Positions 42,966-56,246 are shown, numbered from the stretch's first letter. The stretch: DNA of 64,000 nt from Acidobacteriota bacterium (GCA_021818865.1 JAKASX010000008.1:1-64000); one strand, 5' to 3'. A program made the numbers and translations. Notes: generated by a model not told the origin, from the sequence alone.

Positions 42966-43050
42966 ACTTCCCGCACGCCCAAACGGCATTCAACAGCGGA
43001 ATTTTTCGGAGACTGGAGGTTTTCGCTCGGTCTTAATTTCCGCCCTTCGC

Positions 43051-43992
43051 TCAAGCCTGCGCGTATTCCGCGCGATACCATTCCCACGTCCGGCGCAGGC
43101 CTTCCTCGAAGCCGATTTTCGGCTCATAGCCGAGCAGATCCCGCGCCAGCCGGATATCGGCCAGCGAATGCCGAATATCGCCGGTGCGATCGGGTTCGTG
43201 GCGCGCTTCGAGCTTGCCGCCGGTGATCTGTTCGAGCATGCGCAACGTCTCGTTCAGGCTGATACGCGTTCCCGTGGCCACGTTGAGCACGCGTCCGGAG
43301 GCGTTCGCGGCGGTGCAGGCGCACAGCGTGGCATCCACCACGTTATCGACGTAAGTGAAATCGCGCGATTGCTCGCCGTCGCCATAAATCACCGGCTGCT
43401 CGCCGCGAATCGCCGCGAGCATGAACCGCGCGAGCACGCCGGAATAGGGCGAACCCGGCTCCTGGCGCGGACCGAAAACGTTGAAATAGCGGAGCGCGAC
43501 GGTTTCGAGCCCGTAGACGCGCGTGAAAACCTGTGCGTAGAGTTCGCCGGTGAATTTCGAAACGCCGTAGGGAGAAATCGGCGCCGCCGGCATGGCCTCT
43601 GTTTTCGGCAGCGTGGGCGTTTCGCCATAAGCGGAGGAAGACGCGGCATAAACCACACGCCGCGCGGCGGCGTCCCGCGCGCCTAGCAGAACTTTCAGCG
43701 TACCTTCCACATTCACCGCGTTGGTTTCGAGCGGTTCCTTGACCGATCGCGGGACGGAGGTTCTGGCGGCGAGATGAATTACGAAATCCGCTGCGCGCGC
43801 GGCGCGGTTCACTGCTTCGAGATCGGTGATGCTCGCGCGGTGAAATTCCACGCGGTCGAGTACGCCGTCGAGATTCCGTTCCTTGCCCGTCGAAAGGTCG
43901 TCGAGCACGGCAACCTGCTCGCCGCGGCGCACGAGTTCCCTCACCACCGCCGAGCCGATGAATCCGGCTCCTCCCGTCACTAGATACCGCAT
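43051..43992 (-). CDS. NAD-dependent nucleotide-sugar epimerase
   Basis: The 313-residue extended SDR has VTGGAGFIGS at the N-terminus, AASSSAYG, the catalytic YGVSK and RYFNVFGPRQ. It resembles UDP-glucose or UDP-N-acetylglucosamine 4-epimerases (WbpP/GalE-like). It probably makes a sugar precursor for surface polysaccharide, together with the nucleotide-sugar dehydrogenase at 45846-47198. The exact sugar is not determined. Confidence 0.9.
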   Translation of the reverse strand: MRYLVTGGAGFIGSAVVRELVRRGEQVAVLDDLSTGKERNLDGVLDRVEFHRASITDLEAVNRAARAADFVIHLAARTSVPRSVKEPLETNAVNVEGTLKVLLGARDAAARRVVYAASSSAYGETPTLPKTEAMPAAPISPYGVSKFTGELYAQVFTRVYGLETVALRYFNVFGPRQEPGSPYSGVLARFMLAAIRGEQPVIYGDGEQSRDFTYVDNVVDATLCACTAANASGRVLNVATGTRISLNETLRMLEQITGGKLEARHEPDRTGDIRHSLADIRLARDLLGYEPKIGFEEGLRRTWEWYRAEYAQA

Positions 43993-44156
43993 CGAAAGCC
44001 TCCCGGGAACTGGCCCGCTACGCGCGCCTGCGCTCCGTTACAATCATCTTCGAGAACGCAACGCCCGACTATAGCGATGCCGGCATGGACGCCGCAAACA
44101 GCCAGGGGTCGCGCGGGGCAACGCCCTTCGCCGCTCGCCGTTCGAATGAGGAAACG

Positions 44157-44909
44157 ATGAGAGACCATCGCTTGCGCCTCGCCCTTTTCGCCGCCGTCGC
44201 GCCGCTCACGGCCGTGCTTGCGATCGTTCCGCTCGTTCGCGGGCGCGGCCGGGCGGCCGGCATGGCCATGCCGTTTCGTCCCGGCGAAACGCTGGTTTAT
44301 CAGGTCGGCTGGATGAGCATGAGCGAAGCGCTGACGGCACGGCTGAAGGTGATGCCGCGCCTCGATTTCTACGGCGATCCCGCTTGGCATTTTCAGGCCG
44401 TCGCCCACAGCGAGGATCCGCTGCGCTACGTGCTCGCGATCGACGACCAGTTCGATTCATACGCCGGGGCGCGGTCGCTCGCCACGCGGCAGTACGAGCT
44501 TTATCTCGACGAGCAGGGCAAGCAGTCGGCGCAAAAGCTCTCGCTGAACTCGCGGCATCCCGGCACCGAAATGGTTTCCGCGCCTGCCGGCACGCGCGAT
44601 CCTCTGGCCGCGCTCTACGCGCTGCGCGCCAACAACTGGCAGCGCACGCCCCAACTGCTTTCGCCCGTGTTCGATGGCAAGCACTTTTATCGAATGTTCG
44701 CGCATATCGTTGCCGGACACGATTCCGTGGCAGTCCCGGCCGGCACGTTCGACGCCTCTCGCATTGCGGTGAGCGTTTCCTCGCGCCGCTTGAGCGAGCC
44801 AATGAATTTCACCATCTGGCTGGCCAACAACGCCGCCCGCACGCCGGTCGAAGTGGACGCCGATATCCCGGTCGGCACGGTGAAAGGCGAACTGCTCCGC
44901 ATCGAATAG
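44157..44909 (+). CDS. exported DUF3108-family protein
   Basis: ATG 44157, preceded by GAGGAAA, gives 250 residues with an N-terminal membrane or signal segment (RLALFAAVAPLTAVLAIVPLV). The DUF3108 pattern follows: FRPGETLVYQVGWMSMSEALTARLKV, a central RDPLAALYALR and a C-terminal FTIWLANNAARTPVEVDADIPVGTVKGELL. The family consists of envelope proteins that are mostly beta-strand; function is unknown. It is divergent from the epimerase gene. Confidence 0.87.
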   Translation: MRDHRLRLALFAAVAPLTAVLAIVPLVRGRGRAAGMAMPFRPGETLVYQVGWMSMSEALTARLKVMPRLDFYGDPAWHFQAVAHSEDPLRYVLAIDDQFDSYAGARSLATRQYELYLDEQGKQSAQKLSLNSRHPGTEMVSAPAGTRDPLAALYALRANNWQRTPQLLSPVFDGKHFYRMFAHIVAGHDSVAVPAGTFDASRIAVSVSSRRLSEPMNFTIWLANNAARTPVEVDADIPVGTVKGELLRIE

Positions 44910-44996
44910 CGGCGATCGGCACTTGCCGATAAATTTTTCCGGACAGCGTCATTTGCGGTTTCTTTCGGAAGCTGGGTGCGCAGGCGCACGCGCCGG

Positions 44997-45782
44997 TCAG
45001 CGCTTTGTAAAGATGACGATTCCGGCGGAAAGCTCAACGTCGTGCGCAAGCCCGCTCACCGGAAAGAATCCGGCGCCGGGAACACCCGGGCCGGGTGGCG
45101 CGCCCAGGCGGGGAACGGCGAGAACGTGATCCCGCAAATCGAACCGCAGGCCGAAATGAGGCGCGAGCTTTTCTTCAACCCCAAAGCCGTAATTGAACTC
45201 GAATTTATTTCCACTCGAAAGCGTCGCCGGTCCGGCGATGAACCCGCCGGTGGAAGCGGCCGTTTGCGCCGCGCTCGTCGGGCTGAGCCGCAGAATGCCG
45301 AAACCGAACGTGCCGAAAGGACGCATGCGGCTGGAGGGCCCGGTGAAGAAATAAAGCACGTTGCCCTCGATGTGCTGAGCCCGCACTCCAAATCCACGCA
45401 CGAGCGGCGGGGCTTCGCTCAAATCGGCGACGCGTAGGTTGTTGGTTCCGTAGGCGTAGCTGCCCTCGGCGGAGAAATGGCTTGTGATGTCCATCGTGGC
45501 TCGAATGCCCGCTAGTCCTCCGCCGGCGAAGGACGTCTGGTACATCTGGCCCTCGGCCGGAAACGTCCGATCGGCTTTCAGGAACGAGCCGCCGCCGAAC
45601 AGCGTGAAACGCAGGTTGGTGGCTTGGGCGGAAGCCGGCGGCACAACAAACGCGAGAGACAGAAGCACCAAAGCAGCCGGCAATAAGGCAGGGTGAAAGG
45701 CAAACGGCGAGGGGCGGATCGGCTTGGGGAACGTTTGCCTGGGTTTTCCGCCGATCGCGAAGCAATCGAATGAAGTCCGCAT
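44997..45782 (-). CDS. outer-membrane beta-barrel protein
   Basis: The 261-residue protein has a long N-region, a hydrophobic signal segment (about 34-52, ending PASAQ) and then alternating strands typical of an eight-stranded barrel (LRFTLFGGGSFLKA, AGGGLAGIRATMDI, FSAEGSYAYGTNNLRV, FEFNYGFGVEEKLA, FGLRFDLRDHV). It ends in a barrel-like strand (VELSAGIVIFTKR). GAGAGGA precedes the ATG. Function is unknown; members act as porin-like or structural proteins. Confidence 0.78.
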   Translation of the reverse strand: MRTSFDCFAIGGKPRQTFPKPIRPSPFAFHPALLPAALVLLSLAFVVPPASAQATNLRFTLFGGGSFLKADRTFPAEGQMYQTSFAGGGLAGIRATMDITSHFSAEGSYAYGTNNLRVADLSEAPPLVRGFGVRAQHIEGNVLYFFTGPSSRMRPFGTFGFGILRLSPTSAAQTAASTGGFIAGPATLSSGNKFEFNYGFGVEEKLAPHFGLRFDLRDHVLAVPRLGAPPGPGVPGAGFFPVSGLAHDVELSAGIVIFTKR

Positions 45783-45845
45783 GGTTTCCTCTCGTTCCTC
45801 GCTGGGAAGCGGAGTCGGTCCGGCCGCGGGCAGCCGGAACGGAGG

Positions 45846-47198
45846 CTAGCAGCGCACGATTTTTTCCCGGTTCCGCGTGACGCTGCGGGTCGCATTGCGG
45901 GAATCCACCACGAGCGGCGCGGCATCGACGATGGCTTGGTAATCGTAGGAAGAATGATCGGTGGCGACGAGCACGCAATCGTAACCGGCCAGTTTTTGCG
46001 GCGCGACGTCCGCCGAGCGCATATGGGAATAATCGTAATGGCGCATCTTGTGGAGCTGTGGGAAATACGGGTCGTGATAATCCACCTGAGCCCCGCGCTC
46101 CTGAAGCAGTTCGATGATTTTGAGCGAAGGCGATTCGCGCAGATCGTCGACGTCCTTCTTGTAGGCCACGCCCAGGACGAGCACGCGCGATCCCTTCAGG
46201 CTTTTCCTGTGCTCGTTCAGCGCGGCGACCACGGAATCGACCACGTGGTACGGCATGGACGTGTTGATCTCCCCGGCCAGTTCGATGAAGCGGGTGGAGA
46301 AATCGTATTCGTGCGCCTTCCACGAAAGGTAGAAGGGATCCACAGGAATGCAGTGCCCGCCGAGTCCGGGTCCGGGCCAGAACGGCATAAAGCCGAAGGG
46401 TTTGGTCGAGGCGGTTTCGATCACTTCCCAGATATCGACGCCCATGCGCAGCGAGAGAAGTTTCAGCTCGTTCACGAGAGCGATGTTCACGCCGCGGAAG
46501 ATATTTTCGAGCAGCTTCGTCATTTCAGCCGCGCGGGTTGAACTCACCGGAACCACGCGGCCCACCGCCTGTGCGTAGAGCGCCTGGGCGGCGCGGCCGC
46601 TGTCCGGATTGATTCCGCCAACGACTTTGGGAATCATGTGCAGGCTGAATTTGGTGTTGCCCGGATCCTCGCGCTCGGGCGAAAAGGCGAGGTAAAAATC
46701 CGTTTCGGGATCGCCGGCGCGCTCACCCTGCGCCACCGGGCAGCGCAGGCCGCTCCGTTCAAGGATGGAGAGCACCAGTTCGTCGGTGGTGCCGGGATAC
46801 GACGTGCTTTCGAGAACCACCAACTGCCCGCGGCGCAAGGTCCGGGCGACGGCCTTCGCGCTCTCCACGACGTAGCTGAGGTCGGGCTGCTGACGCTCGT
46901 CGAGCGGTGTGGGAACGCAGATCAAGATCGCGTCCATTTCCCCCAGACGCTGGAAATCGGAAGTGGCTTCGAAACGGCCCGATTCGCGGCGGCTGCGAAT
47001 TTCCTCCGCGGGGATGTGCCGGATGTAGCTGCGGCCGGCGTTGAGCTCGGCCACCTTGGCGGGATCGGTGTCGAAACCCGTCACCTGGCAGCCGACTTCG
47101 GAAAATCGCAGCGCGAGCGGCAATCCCACATAGCCGCAGCCGATGATGCCGATTCGCAGATTCTTACGGGCGAACCGATCGGAAACCGACTTGTCCAT
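45846..47198 (-). CDS. nucleotide-sugar dehydrogenase (UDP-HexNAc type)
   Basis: The 450-residue protein is a UDP-sugar 6-dehydrogenase of the WbpA/WecC/TviB group. It has the NAD motif GIIGCGYVGLPLA, VESTSYPGTTDE, the KLLENIFRGVNIALVNEL central helix and the catalytic cysteine in GLGGHCIPVDPFY. It oxidises the C6 alcohol of a UDP-N-acetylhexosamine to the acid with two NAD+. The product would feed capsule or exopolysaccharide synthesis, with the epimerase encoded about 2 kb away. Confidence 0.92.
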   Translation of the reverse strand: MDKSVSDRFARKNLRIGIIGCGYVGLPLALRFSEVGCQVTGFDTDPAKVAELNAGRSYIRHIPAEEIRSRRESGRFEATSDFQRLGEMDAILICVPTPLDERQQPDLSYVVESAKAVARTLRRGQLVVLESTSYPGTTDELVLSILERSGLRCPVAQGERAGDPETDFYLAFSPEREDPGNTKFSLHMIPKVVGGINPDSGRAAQALYAQAVGRVVPVSSTRAAEMTKLLENIFRGVNIALVNELKLLSLRMGVDIWEVIETASTKPFGFMPFWPGPGLGGHCIPVDPFYLSWKAHEYDFSTRFIELAGEINTSMPYHVVDSVVAALNEHRKSLKGSRVLVLGVAYKKDVDDLRESPSLKIIELLQERGAQVDYHDPYFPQLHKMRHYDYSHMRSADVAPQKLAGYDCVLVATDHSSYDYQAIVDAAPLVVDSRNATRSVTRNREKIVRC

Positions 47199-47345
47199 GA
47201 AAACTCCTGTCTAGCTTTTTTCCGGTGCGCGACGGCTTCCGCACAGGCCGAGGATTGCCACACATTTCGTTACTGCCACTATAGCAAGGAACCCGGCCCA
47301 TCGCATTCCCGCAAGTTCGTCGCGGGCCGGCGGCGGGAACCCCTT

Positions 47346-48923
47346 TTACTCTCTACCGGATTCCGTCGGGTGATGCGACCGATGCATCAGCCAAACCAGC
47401 GGTGAAACCACAATGAACATCACGGCGAGCAGCCGGAACGCGTCCAAATAGCTCAGAACGGCCGCTTGATTGAGAACCATCCGGTAGAGCAACTGGAGCG
47501 CTTCCTGGCCGGAAAGCACGGCGCTGGTCCCTCGTTGTAGGAAATCGTTCCCCATTTTGCCGAGGAAACTTTGCATCGCGGGGTTATTCGGCGGGAGCTG
47601 CGCGGCCAGAATGTCCTGGTGGGCTTGTCGGCTCCGCTGAAGCACGGTCGCTACGACGGAGATGCCGATACTCGCGCCGATATTTCGCATCAGGCTGGTG
47701 ATGCTCGTCGCATAACCCATTTCCTCGGGTGGAATCGGATCCACGGTAATCGTGGAAAGCGGCACGAAAGTGAATGCCAGGCCGGCTCCCATCAGCATCT
47801 GCGGCCAGAAAAAGCTCCACGGCCCGGCGTCGAGATTCAACAGCGAGAAGGAATAAACGCCCAGCGCGGAAACCAGCAGCCCGCCAAACAGCATCGCCCG
47901 CATGTCCCACCGCCGGCCGATCAGTATCCCGGCCACGGGCATCAGCGCCATGGTCGCCAGCCCTCGCGGTGAATTCCAGAATCCGGCGGTGATGGCAGGA
48001 AAACCGAGCAGTTCCTGCATGAAGAGCGGGATCAGCACGATGCTGCCGTAGAGTACGAATCCCAGAATCGCGCCCAGCGCCGTTCCCGCGGCAAACGTGC
48101 GGAATTTCAGCAGTTTGAAGTGCACCAGCGGATTTTTCGAGCGCAACTCCCAAAGGACGAACGCCGTCAGGCAGACGATCGCGATGACGAGCAGCGCCAC
48201 GATGAAATGCGACCCGAACCAGTCGTCTTCCTGCCCGCGATCAAGCATCACTTGCAAAGCGGCGATTCCCGTCACCAGCATGCCGAGGCCCCAGTAGTCC
48301 ATCCGCAATTTCCCGCGCCGGATGTACGGTGGGTCGTGAACGAAAAGCTCCAGTAGAACCAGCCCGACGATGCAGAGCGGCAGGTTGATGAAGAAAATCC
48401 AGCGCCACGAATAGTTCGTCGTCAGCCAGCCGCCGAGCATCGGCGCCAGAATCGGCGCCACCACGATTCCCACGCCCCAGAACGCCATGGCGTGGCCGCG
48501 CTCTTCGCGCGGAAACGTCTCCAGCAGGATCGCTCGCGTCGTCGGCTGCAGCGATCCCCCGCTCGCCCCTTGCAGAATGCGGAAAAAAATCAGCAACGGC
48601 AGCGAGGGCGCCAGCCCGCACAGCATGCTGCTGATGGTGAACCCGACGACGGCCATCATCAGCAGCCGCTTCCGGCCGAAATAATTGGCCATCCAGCCGG
48701 CCAGCGGCAGCACGATCGCGTTCGAGATCAGATAGGAAGTCAACACCCACGTGGCTTCGGTGGTGGTGGCCGAAAGGTTGCCGGCGATGTACGGCAGGCT
48801 GACGTTCACCGCCGAGGTGTCGATCAGCTCCATCATCGCGCTGGCCATCACCGCGATGGCCACCAGCCATCGTCCCACTGCGGGGTTTTCCACCGATGCG
48901 TCGAACGGCGTGGATGCGGCCAT
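47346..48923 (-). CDS. MFS efflux transporter, DHA2 (EmrB/QacA) type
   Basis: The 525-residue protein has about 14 membrane segments. MFS motifs include ELIDTSAVNVSLPYIAGNL, GWMANYFGRKRLLM (motif A) and the motif C-like region GIVVAPILAPMLGGWL. This is the EmrB family, which pumps drugs or other small molecules by proton antiport. No EmrA-type adaptor is beside it. The next gene on this strand downstream is the UDP-sugar dehydrogenase. Confidence 0.94.
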   Translation of the reverse strand: MAASTPFDASVENPAVGRWLVAIAVMASAMMELIDTSAVNVSLPYIAGNLSATTTEATWVLTSYLISNAIVLPLAGWMANYFGRKRLLMMAVVGFTISSMLCGLAPSLPLLIFFRILQGASGGSLQPTTRAILLETFPREERGHAMAFWGVGIVVAPILAPMLGGWLTTNYSWRWIFFINLPLCIVGLVLLELFVHDPPYIRRGKLRMDYWGLGMLVTGIAALQVMLDRGQEDDWFGSHFIVALLVIAIVCLTAFVLWELRSKNPLVHFKLLKFRTFAAGTALGAILGFVLYGSIVLIPLFMQELLGFPAITAGFWNSPRGLATMALMPVAGILIGRRWDMRAMLFGGLLVSALGVYSFSLLNLDAGPWSFFWPQMLMGAGLAFTFVPLSTITVDPIPPEEMGYATSITSLMRNIGASIGISVVATVLQRSRQAHQDILAAQLPPNNPAMQSFLGKMGNDFLQRGTSAVLSGQEALQLLYRMVLNQAAVLSYLDAFRLLAVMFIVVSPLVWLMHRSHHPTESGRE

Positions 48924-49135
48924 GGAGACGGAGTGCGGAACGCTCAGCGCGCCGAAACAACCGGTACGGTTTCGCGCCGAGCGGAATCGCTCCTTTCAAC
49001 GTGCGCTCGCCGGCCAGAGAAAACGTGAATCTGCGCGCGGCGCCGGCCCGCGCGCCGGACCCATCTTCGCGCAAGTTCCGGCGCGCACACAAACCTGGCG
49101 TTCAAAGCCGGCGGGGAAGGCGCATCGGCGCGCTC

Positions 49136-49170
49136 AAAAAAAGGTGGGGCCCGGCTTGCGGCCGGGCCCC
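49136..49170 (-). terminator. strong rho-independent terminator after the BON gene
   Basis: On the minus strand GGGGCCCGGC pairs with GCCGGGCCCC across a 5-nt loop (10-bp stem), followed by ACC and seven T. It lies 29 nt after the BON-protein stop, so it ends that transcript before the MFS gene. Confidence 0.85.
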
Positions 49171-49198
49171 TGCTTCCAAAACACCGGAGGGAGAAACG

Positions 49199-49798
49199 TC
49201 AGAGGACCTTCAACTCATTCGACACCGAGAATACGGTCGGCACGGTTCTCGCGCGCATTCCCGCGAGTTCGCGATCCGCCTTGCTGTCCACCACGCCCAC
49301 CAGCGTGACGCGGCTATTATCCACGATGATGTGAATCCGCGGATTCACGCCCATGGAATAGTGGAAGAGCGGCGAGCCCTCGAAAAAGAGCGCCCGGTAT
49401 TCCGCCAGGCGAATCTGGTTGTCAAAGGGGCTGAAAGGAAGATCCTTCACTTCGTTGACGATCTGCGTCACCCCTTTGATCCCTTTCACCGAATCCGCGA
49501 CGGACGATCGGGTCAGCGGGAACACCACCTGACCGAGCAAAATGACCTTACTCCCGTCGATTTTGTATTCGAGATTATCAAATACGCCGTACCAGGGGTT
49601 CGTCACCAACCGCTGGTAGACTTTATTGGTCAGCCACGCTTCGTAATTTGTGGGGGTGCTGTGGAAAACGACCTCGGGCCGCGGTGCTGCGGAGAGGTTT
49701 GAAACGCCGAAGACAGTGCTCAAGGCAAATACGAAGAGAACGGGCAGAATCCACTTCTTGACTCTGCCTTTTGGAGCGATTTCCTTCGAAGTGTCCAT
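49199..49798 (-). CDS. exported BON-domain protein
   Basis: ATG 49798, 6 nt after AAAGGAGG, gives 199 residues. A membrane or signal segment (KWILPVLFVFALSTVFGVSNLSAA) is followed by two BON domains: about 60-115 (VYQRLVTNPWYGVFDNLEYKIDGSKVILLGQVVFP) and 145-199 (IHIIVDNSRVTLVGVVDSKADRELAG). BON proteins bind phospholipid and stabilise the envelope under osmotic stress. An ATG 11 codons upstream lacks a ribosome site. Confidence 0.9.
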   Translation of the reverse strand: MDTSKEIAPKGRVKKWILPVLFVFALSTVFGVSNLSAAPRPEVVFHSTPTNYEAWLTNKVYQRLVTNPWYGVFDNLEYKIDGSKVILLGQVVFPLTRSSVADSVKGIKGVTQIVNEVKDLPFSPFDNQIRLAEYRALFFEGSPLFHYSMGVNPRIHIIVDNSRVTLVGVVDSKADRELAGMRARTVPTVFSVSNELKVL

Positions 49799-49883
49799 GG
49801 GCTGCCTCCTTTCCATGTCCACCGATTCCATCTTCGCTACACCTCATTAGATGTTGCAGGCGGCAAGAGGAATCGGATTTTCG

Positions 49884-49898
49884 GTTCGGACTCCGAAC
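49884..49898. promoter_or_regulatory. perfect inverted repeat GTTCGGA-c-TCCGAAC
   Basis: A 7-1-7 perfect palindrome lies 86 nt upstream of the BON start, in the 425-nt divergent gap 49799-50223 between the BON gene and the ATP synthase operon. It has the size of an operator. The rest of the gap holds an AT-rich block (about 49900-49945), the ATP synthase promoter and no gene that I can support. Confidence 0.5.
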
Positions 49899-50129
49899 GC
49901 GTCTAAATATTTGTAAATAAATAACCTGTCGGTTTTTTTTCGGCCGTTTCCCGCCCTTGCGACACCCGGTTTTGAGCGTTTTGTCTCGCTCGAATTTCAT
50001 CCCGAATCTTTGGCCGGATGGCGTTCTCTTATGGGCCTTTCGGGCGTGAGCAGCCGCGCGGTGCTTGCGTTTCGCGCAATTGGCGTCCTTTGCAGGCAGC
50101 GCCAAGGACGGCAGGCGGCCCGGGTCGCG

Positions 50130-50159
50130 TTGACGGGTCCGGGGCCCGAATGCTATAAA
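50130..50159 (+). promoter_or_regulatory. sigma-70-type promoter of the ATP synthase operon
   Basis: TTGACG (50130-50135) is followed after 18 nt by TATAAA (50154-50159), with TG at 50151-50152 as an extended -10. Both boxes match consensus at 5/6. The start site would be near 50166, giving a leader of about 58 nt before GTG 50224. Confidence 0.75.
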
Positions 50160-50223
50160 TTTCTGTTTTGCTCCGGTCTTCTTTGTCTATCCAGAGAAGG
50201 GCGCGACCGCTAAGGGTGGGATT

Positions 50224-50697
50224 GTGGAAGAAGTACTGCGTCAGGCCGTAAACCTGATCATTGCCTCGCTGCCGACGACGGTCATCGTTTTTCTTTTCTA
50301 TTTATTTGCACGCTCGGTATTTTTCAAACCGATGCTGCGTGTGCTCGACGAACGTGCCGCACGCACCGAAGGCGCCCGCAACGACGCGGCGCGGCTGGAC
50401 AGCCAGACGCAAGAAATTTTGAAACGCTATCACCAGGCGCTCGACAGCGTTCGCGCCGAAATTTACGCCGCGCAGGAAGCGGCTCGTCACGAAGCGCTGA
50501 GCGCGCGCGCGGAACTGCTGCGTCAGGCGCGTGCCGCGGCGAACGGCCGGGTGAGACAGGCGAAAGAGCGCTACGAAGCGGACCTGGCCGGCGTGCGCGC
50601 CCAACTCGATCGGGAAATCGAACGCCTTGCCGACGCGGCGGCTCGTGCCGTGCTCGCCGAAAAAGCGCCGGCGCTGGAACGGGCGGGAGAATCCTGA
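50224..50697 (+). CDS. F-type ATP synthase subunit b' (first b-type subunit)
   Basis: The GTG start after AAGGGTGGG gives 157 residues. One N-terminal membrane helix (about 10-30, LIIASLPTTVIVFLFYLFARSV) is followed by a long charged coiled coil to the end. This is the architecture of the peripheral stalk subunit b. With the next gene, it forms a b/b' pair as in cyanobacteria, alphaproteobacteria and other lineages. It overlaps the following gene by one base. Confidence 0.85.
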   Translation: MEEVLRQAVNLIIASLPTTVIVFLFYLFARSVFFKPMLRVLDERAARTEGARNDAARLDSQTQEILKRYHQALDSVRAEIYAAQEAARHEALSARAELLRQARAAANGRVRQAKERYEADLAGVRAQLDREIERLADAAARAVLAEKAPALERAGES

Positions 50698-51284
50698 TGC
50701 GCATGCTGCGCCGCCGAATTTTCGCACGATTGACGCTCGCCTCGGCGATCCTGGCGCTTGCTCCGCTCGCCGCCGCGGCGCAGGAATCACCCTCGCCGAC
50801 GACAGCGGATTGGGTGTTCCGATGGCTGAATTTCGCGCTGATTTTCGGCGTGGGCGGATGGTGGGCGGGACGTAAGTTGAAGGTTGTTTTCCGGCGCAAG
50901 GCCGAGCAAATCGCTTCTTCCATTGCCGAAGCGGAAGCAGCGCGCCGCGAGGCCGAGCAGCGGCTGCGCGAGGCCGAAGCTGAACTAGCCTCCGTTGAGA
51001 GCGAAGCGCAGCAGATGCGTGAGCGCGCCCGGCGCGATTCCGCGGCGGAAGTCGAACGCATCGGCGAACTGGCCCGCCAAGAGGCGGCGCGCGTGGAACG
51101 TGCGGCGGAAGCGGAAATCGGGGCGGCCGAACGATCCGTCGCCAACCGCTTGCGCGAATTGACGGTGGAAAAAACCATGCAGCGCGCCCGCGCACTGGTG
51201 GCCGAGCGACTGACGCCGGCGGTGGATCGCGGGCTTTGCGGGCGATTCATCGAGGCGCTAGGCGCGGGCGGGAGCCAGTCATGA
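50697..51284 (+). CDS. atpF: F-type ATP synthase subunit b
   Basis: The 195-residue protein has an unusual N-terminus. A basic stretch and hydrophobic segment end in LAAAAQ (about 10-29), which looks like a cleavable signal. The normal membrane helix follows (WVFRWLNFALIFGVGGWW, 40-57) and then the long coiled coil. Family b subunits usually have only one helix. The ATG overlaps the b' stop by one base and the stop overlaps the delta start as ATGA. It links the membrane sector to F1. Confidence 0.87.
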   Translation: MRMLRRRIFARLTLASAILALAPLAAAAQESPSPTTADWVFRWLNFALIFGVGGWWAGRKLKVVFRRKAEQIASSIAEAEAARREAEQRLREAEAELASVESEAQQMRERARRDSAAEVERIGELARQEAARVERAAEAEIGAAERSVANRLRELTVEKTMQRARALVAERLTPAVDRGLCGRFIEALGAGGSQS

Positions 51285-51814
51285 CGCCGGAACGCAGCTA
51301 CGCCGTGGCGCTCGCCGATGCGGCGATGGGCGCCGGCCGTCCCGCCGAGACGCGGCGCGAACTGAGCGACTTTCTCGCGGTGCTGGCCGAATCGGCGGAC
51401 TTGCGGAATTTCCTGGCGAGCCCGGCGGTTGCGACTTCGGCCAAGCAGGGAGTGATTTCGAAACTCGTCGAACGGCTCGGCGCCAGCGAAACGATCCGCA
51501 ATTTCCTGTTTCTGATTGTGGATCACCGGCGCGTCTGGCAGCTCGACGGCATCGCCCAAGCCTTCGGCCAGGAGCTCAATGCCCGCTTGGGCATTCTGGA
51601 GGCGGAAATTCACGCGGCGCGGGAACTCGACGGGGAGGAACGGCAATCGCTGATCTCCGCGCTCGAGCGCCGCACCGGGAAGCGAATCGAGCCGGCTTTC
51701 CGGGTGGAACCGGGGCTTTTGGGCGGTGTGGTGGTGCGAATCGGCTCGACGATTTACGATGGCTCGGTGCGCGCCGGGCTGGACCGTTTGCGCGCCCGCA
51801 TGGCCGCCGTTTAA
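51281..51814 (+). CDS. atpH: F-type ATP synthase subunit delta
   Basis: The 177-residue protein has the delta/OSCP layout, a helical N-terminal domain (RSYAVALADAAMGAGRPAETRRELSDFLAVL) and a C-terminal RIEPAFRVEPGLLGGVVVRIGSTIYDGSVRAGLDRLR, whose IGSTIYDGSV is diagnostic. It joins the b stalk to the top of F1. The ATG overlaps the atpF stop as ATGA, and atpA starts 18 nt later. Confidence 0.93.
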   Translation: MTPERSYAVALADAAMGAGRPAETRRELSDFLAVLAESADLRNFLASPAVATSAKQGVISKLVERLGASETIRNFLFLIVDHRRVWQLDGIAQAFGQELNARLGILEAEIHAARELDGEERQSLISALERRTGKRIEPAFRVEPGLLGGVVVRIGSTIYDGSVRAGLDRLRARMAAV

Positions 51815-51832
51815 GGGAGCGAAGGAAGCTTT

Positions 51833-53368
<1,536 letters not shown>

Positions 53369-53392
53369 GATCGCCCGGACGGAACAAACGCC

Positions 53393-55794
<2,402 letters not shown>

Positions 55795-55799
55795 ACGCC

Positions 55800-56246
55800 A
55801 TGCTGCCCGAATCCATCTCGCTCGAAGTGGTCACGCCCGACCGCCGGGTGGTTCAGGAGACGGTCGAGGAAGTGCAGGTGCCGGGCAGCCAGGGGTATCT
55901 GGGCGTTTTGCCCGGCCACGCGCCGCTGATGACGGAACTCGGCATCGGCATGCTCAGTTATCGCAGGCGCGGAGAATGGTTTTACCTGACGGCGATCCGC
56001 GGTTTTGCCGAAGTGCTCGCGGGTCGCGTGATCGTTCTGGCCGAACGCGCCGAGCGCGCCGAGGAGATTGACATCGAGCGCGCGCGCAGAGCCGCCGCGC
56101 GAGCCGAGGAACGTTTGGCGCGCCTGCTCGATCCGGAAGTGAATTGGGAACGCGCGAAAGCGGCGCTGGAACGCGCGCTGGTGCGCGTGCAGGTGGCTGC
56201 CAAAGCCGGCGGCATCCATACCGAGTCGCGCCCGCCCGAACCTTAA
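55800..56246 (+). CDS. atpC: F-type ATP synthase subunit epsilon
   Basis: The 148-residue protein has the N-terminal beta-sandwich (ISLEVVTPDRRVVQETVEEVQVPGSQGYLGVLPGHAPLMTEL), whose QGYLGVLPGHAP is typical, and a C-terminal helical hairpin (IDIERARRAAARAEERLARL). It couples F1 to the rotor and inhibits ATP hydrolysis. It ends the operon; subunits a and c are not encoded in this window. Confidence 0.95.
   Translation: MLPESISLEVVTPDRRVVQETVEEVQVPGSQGYLGVLPGHAPLMTELGIGMLSYRRRGEWFYLTAIRGFAEVLAGRVIVLAERAERAEEIDIERARRAAARAEERLARLLDPEVNWERAKAALERALVRVQVAAKAGGIHTESRPPEP

Noticed and set aside
49900-49950. T-run after CTGTCGG as a terminator
   Set aside because: Only a 4-bp stem precedes the T-run, and no gene on the plus strand ends before it.
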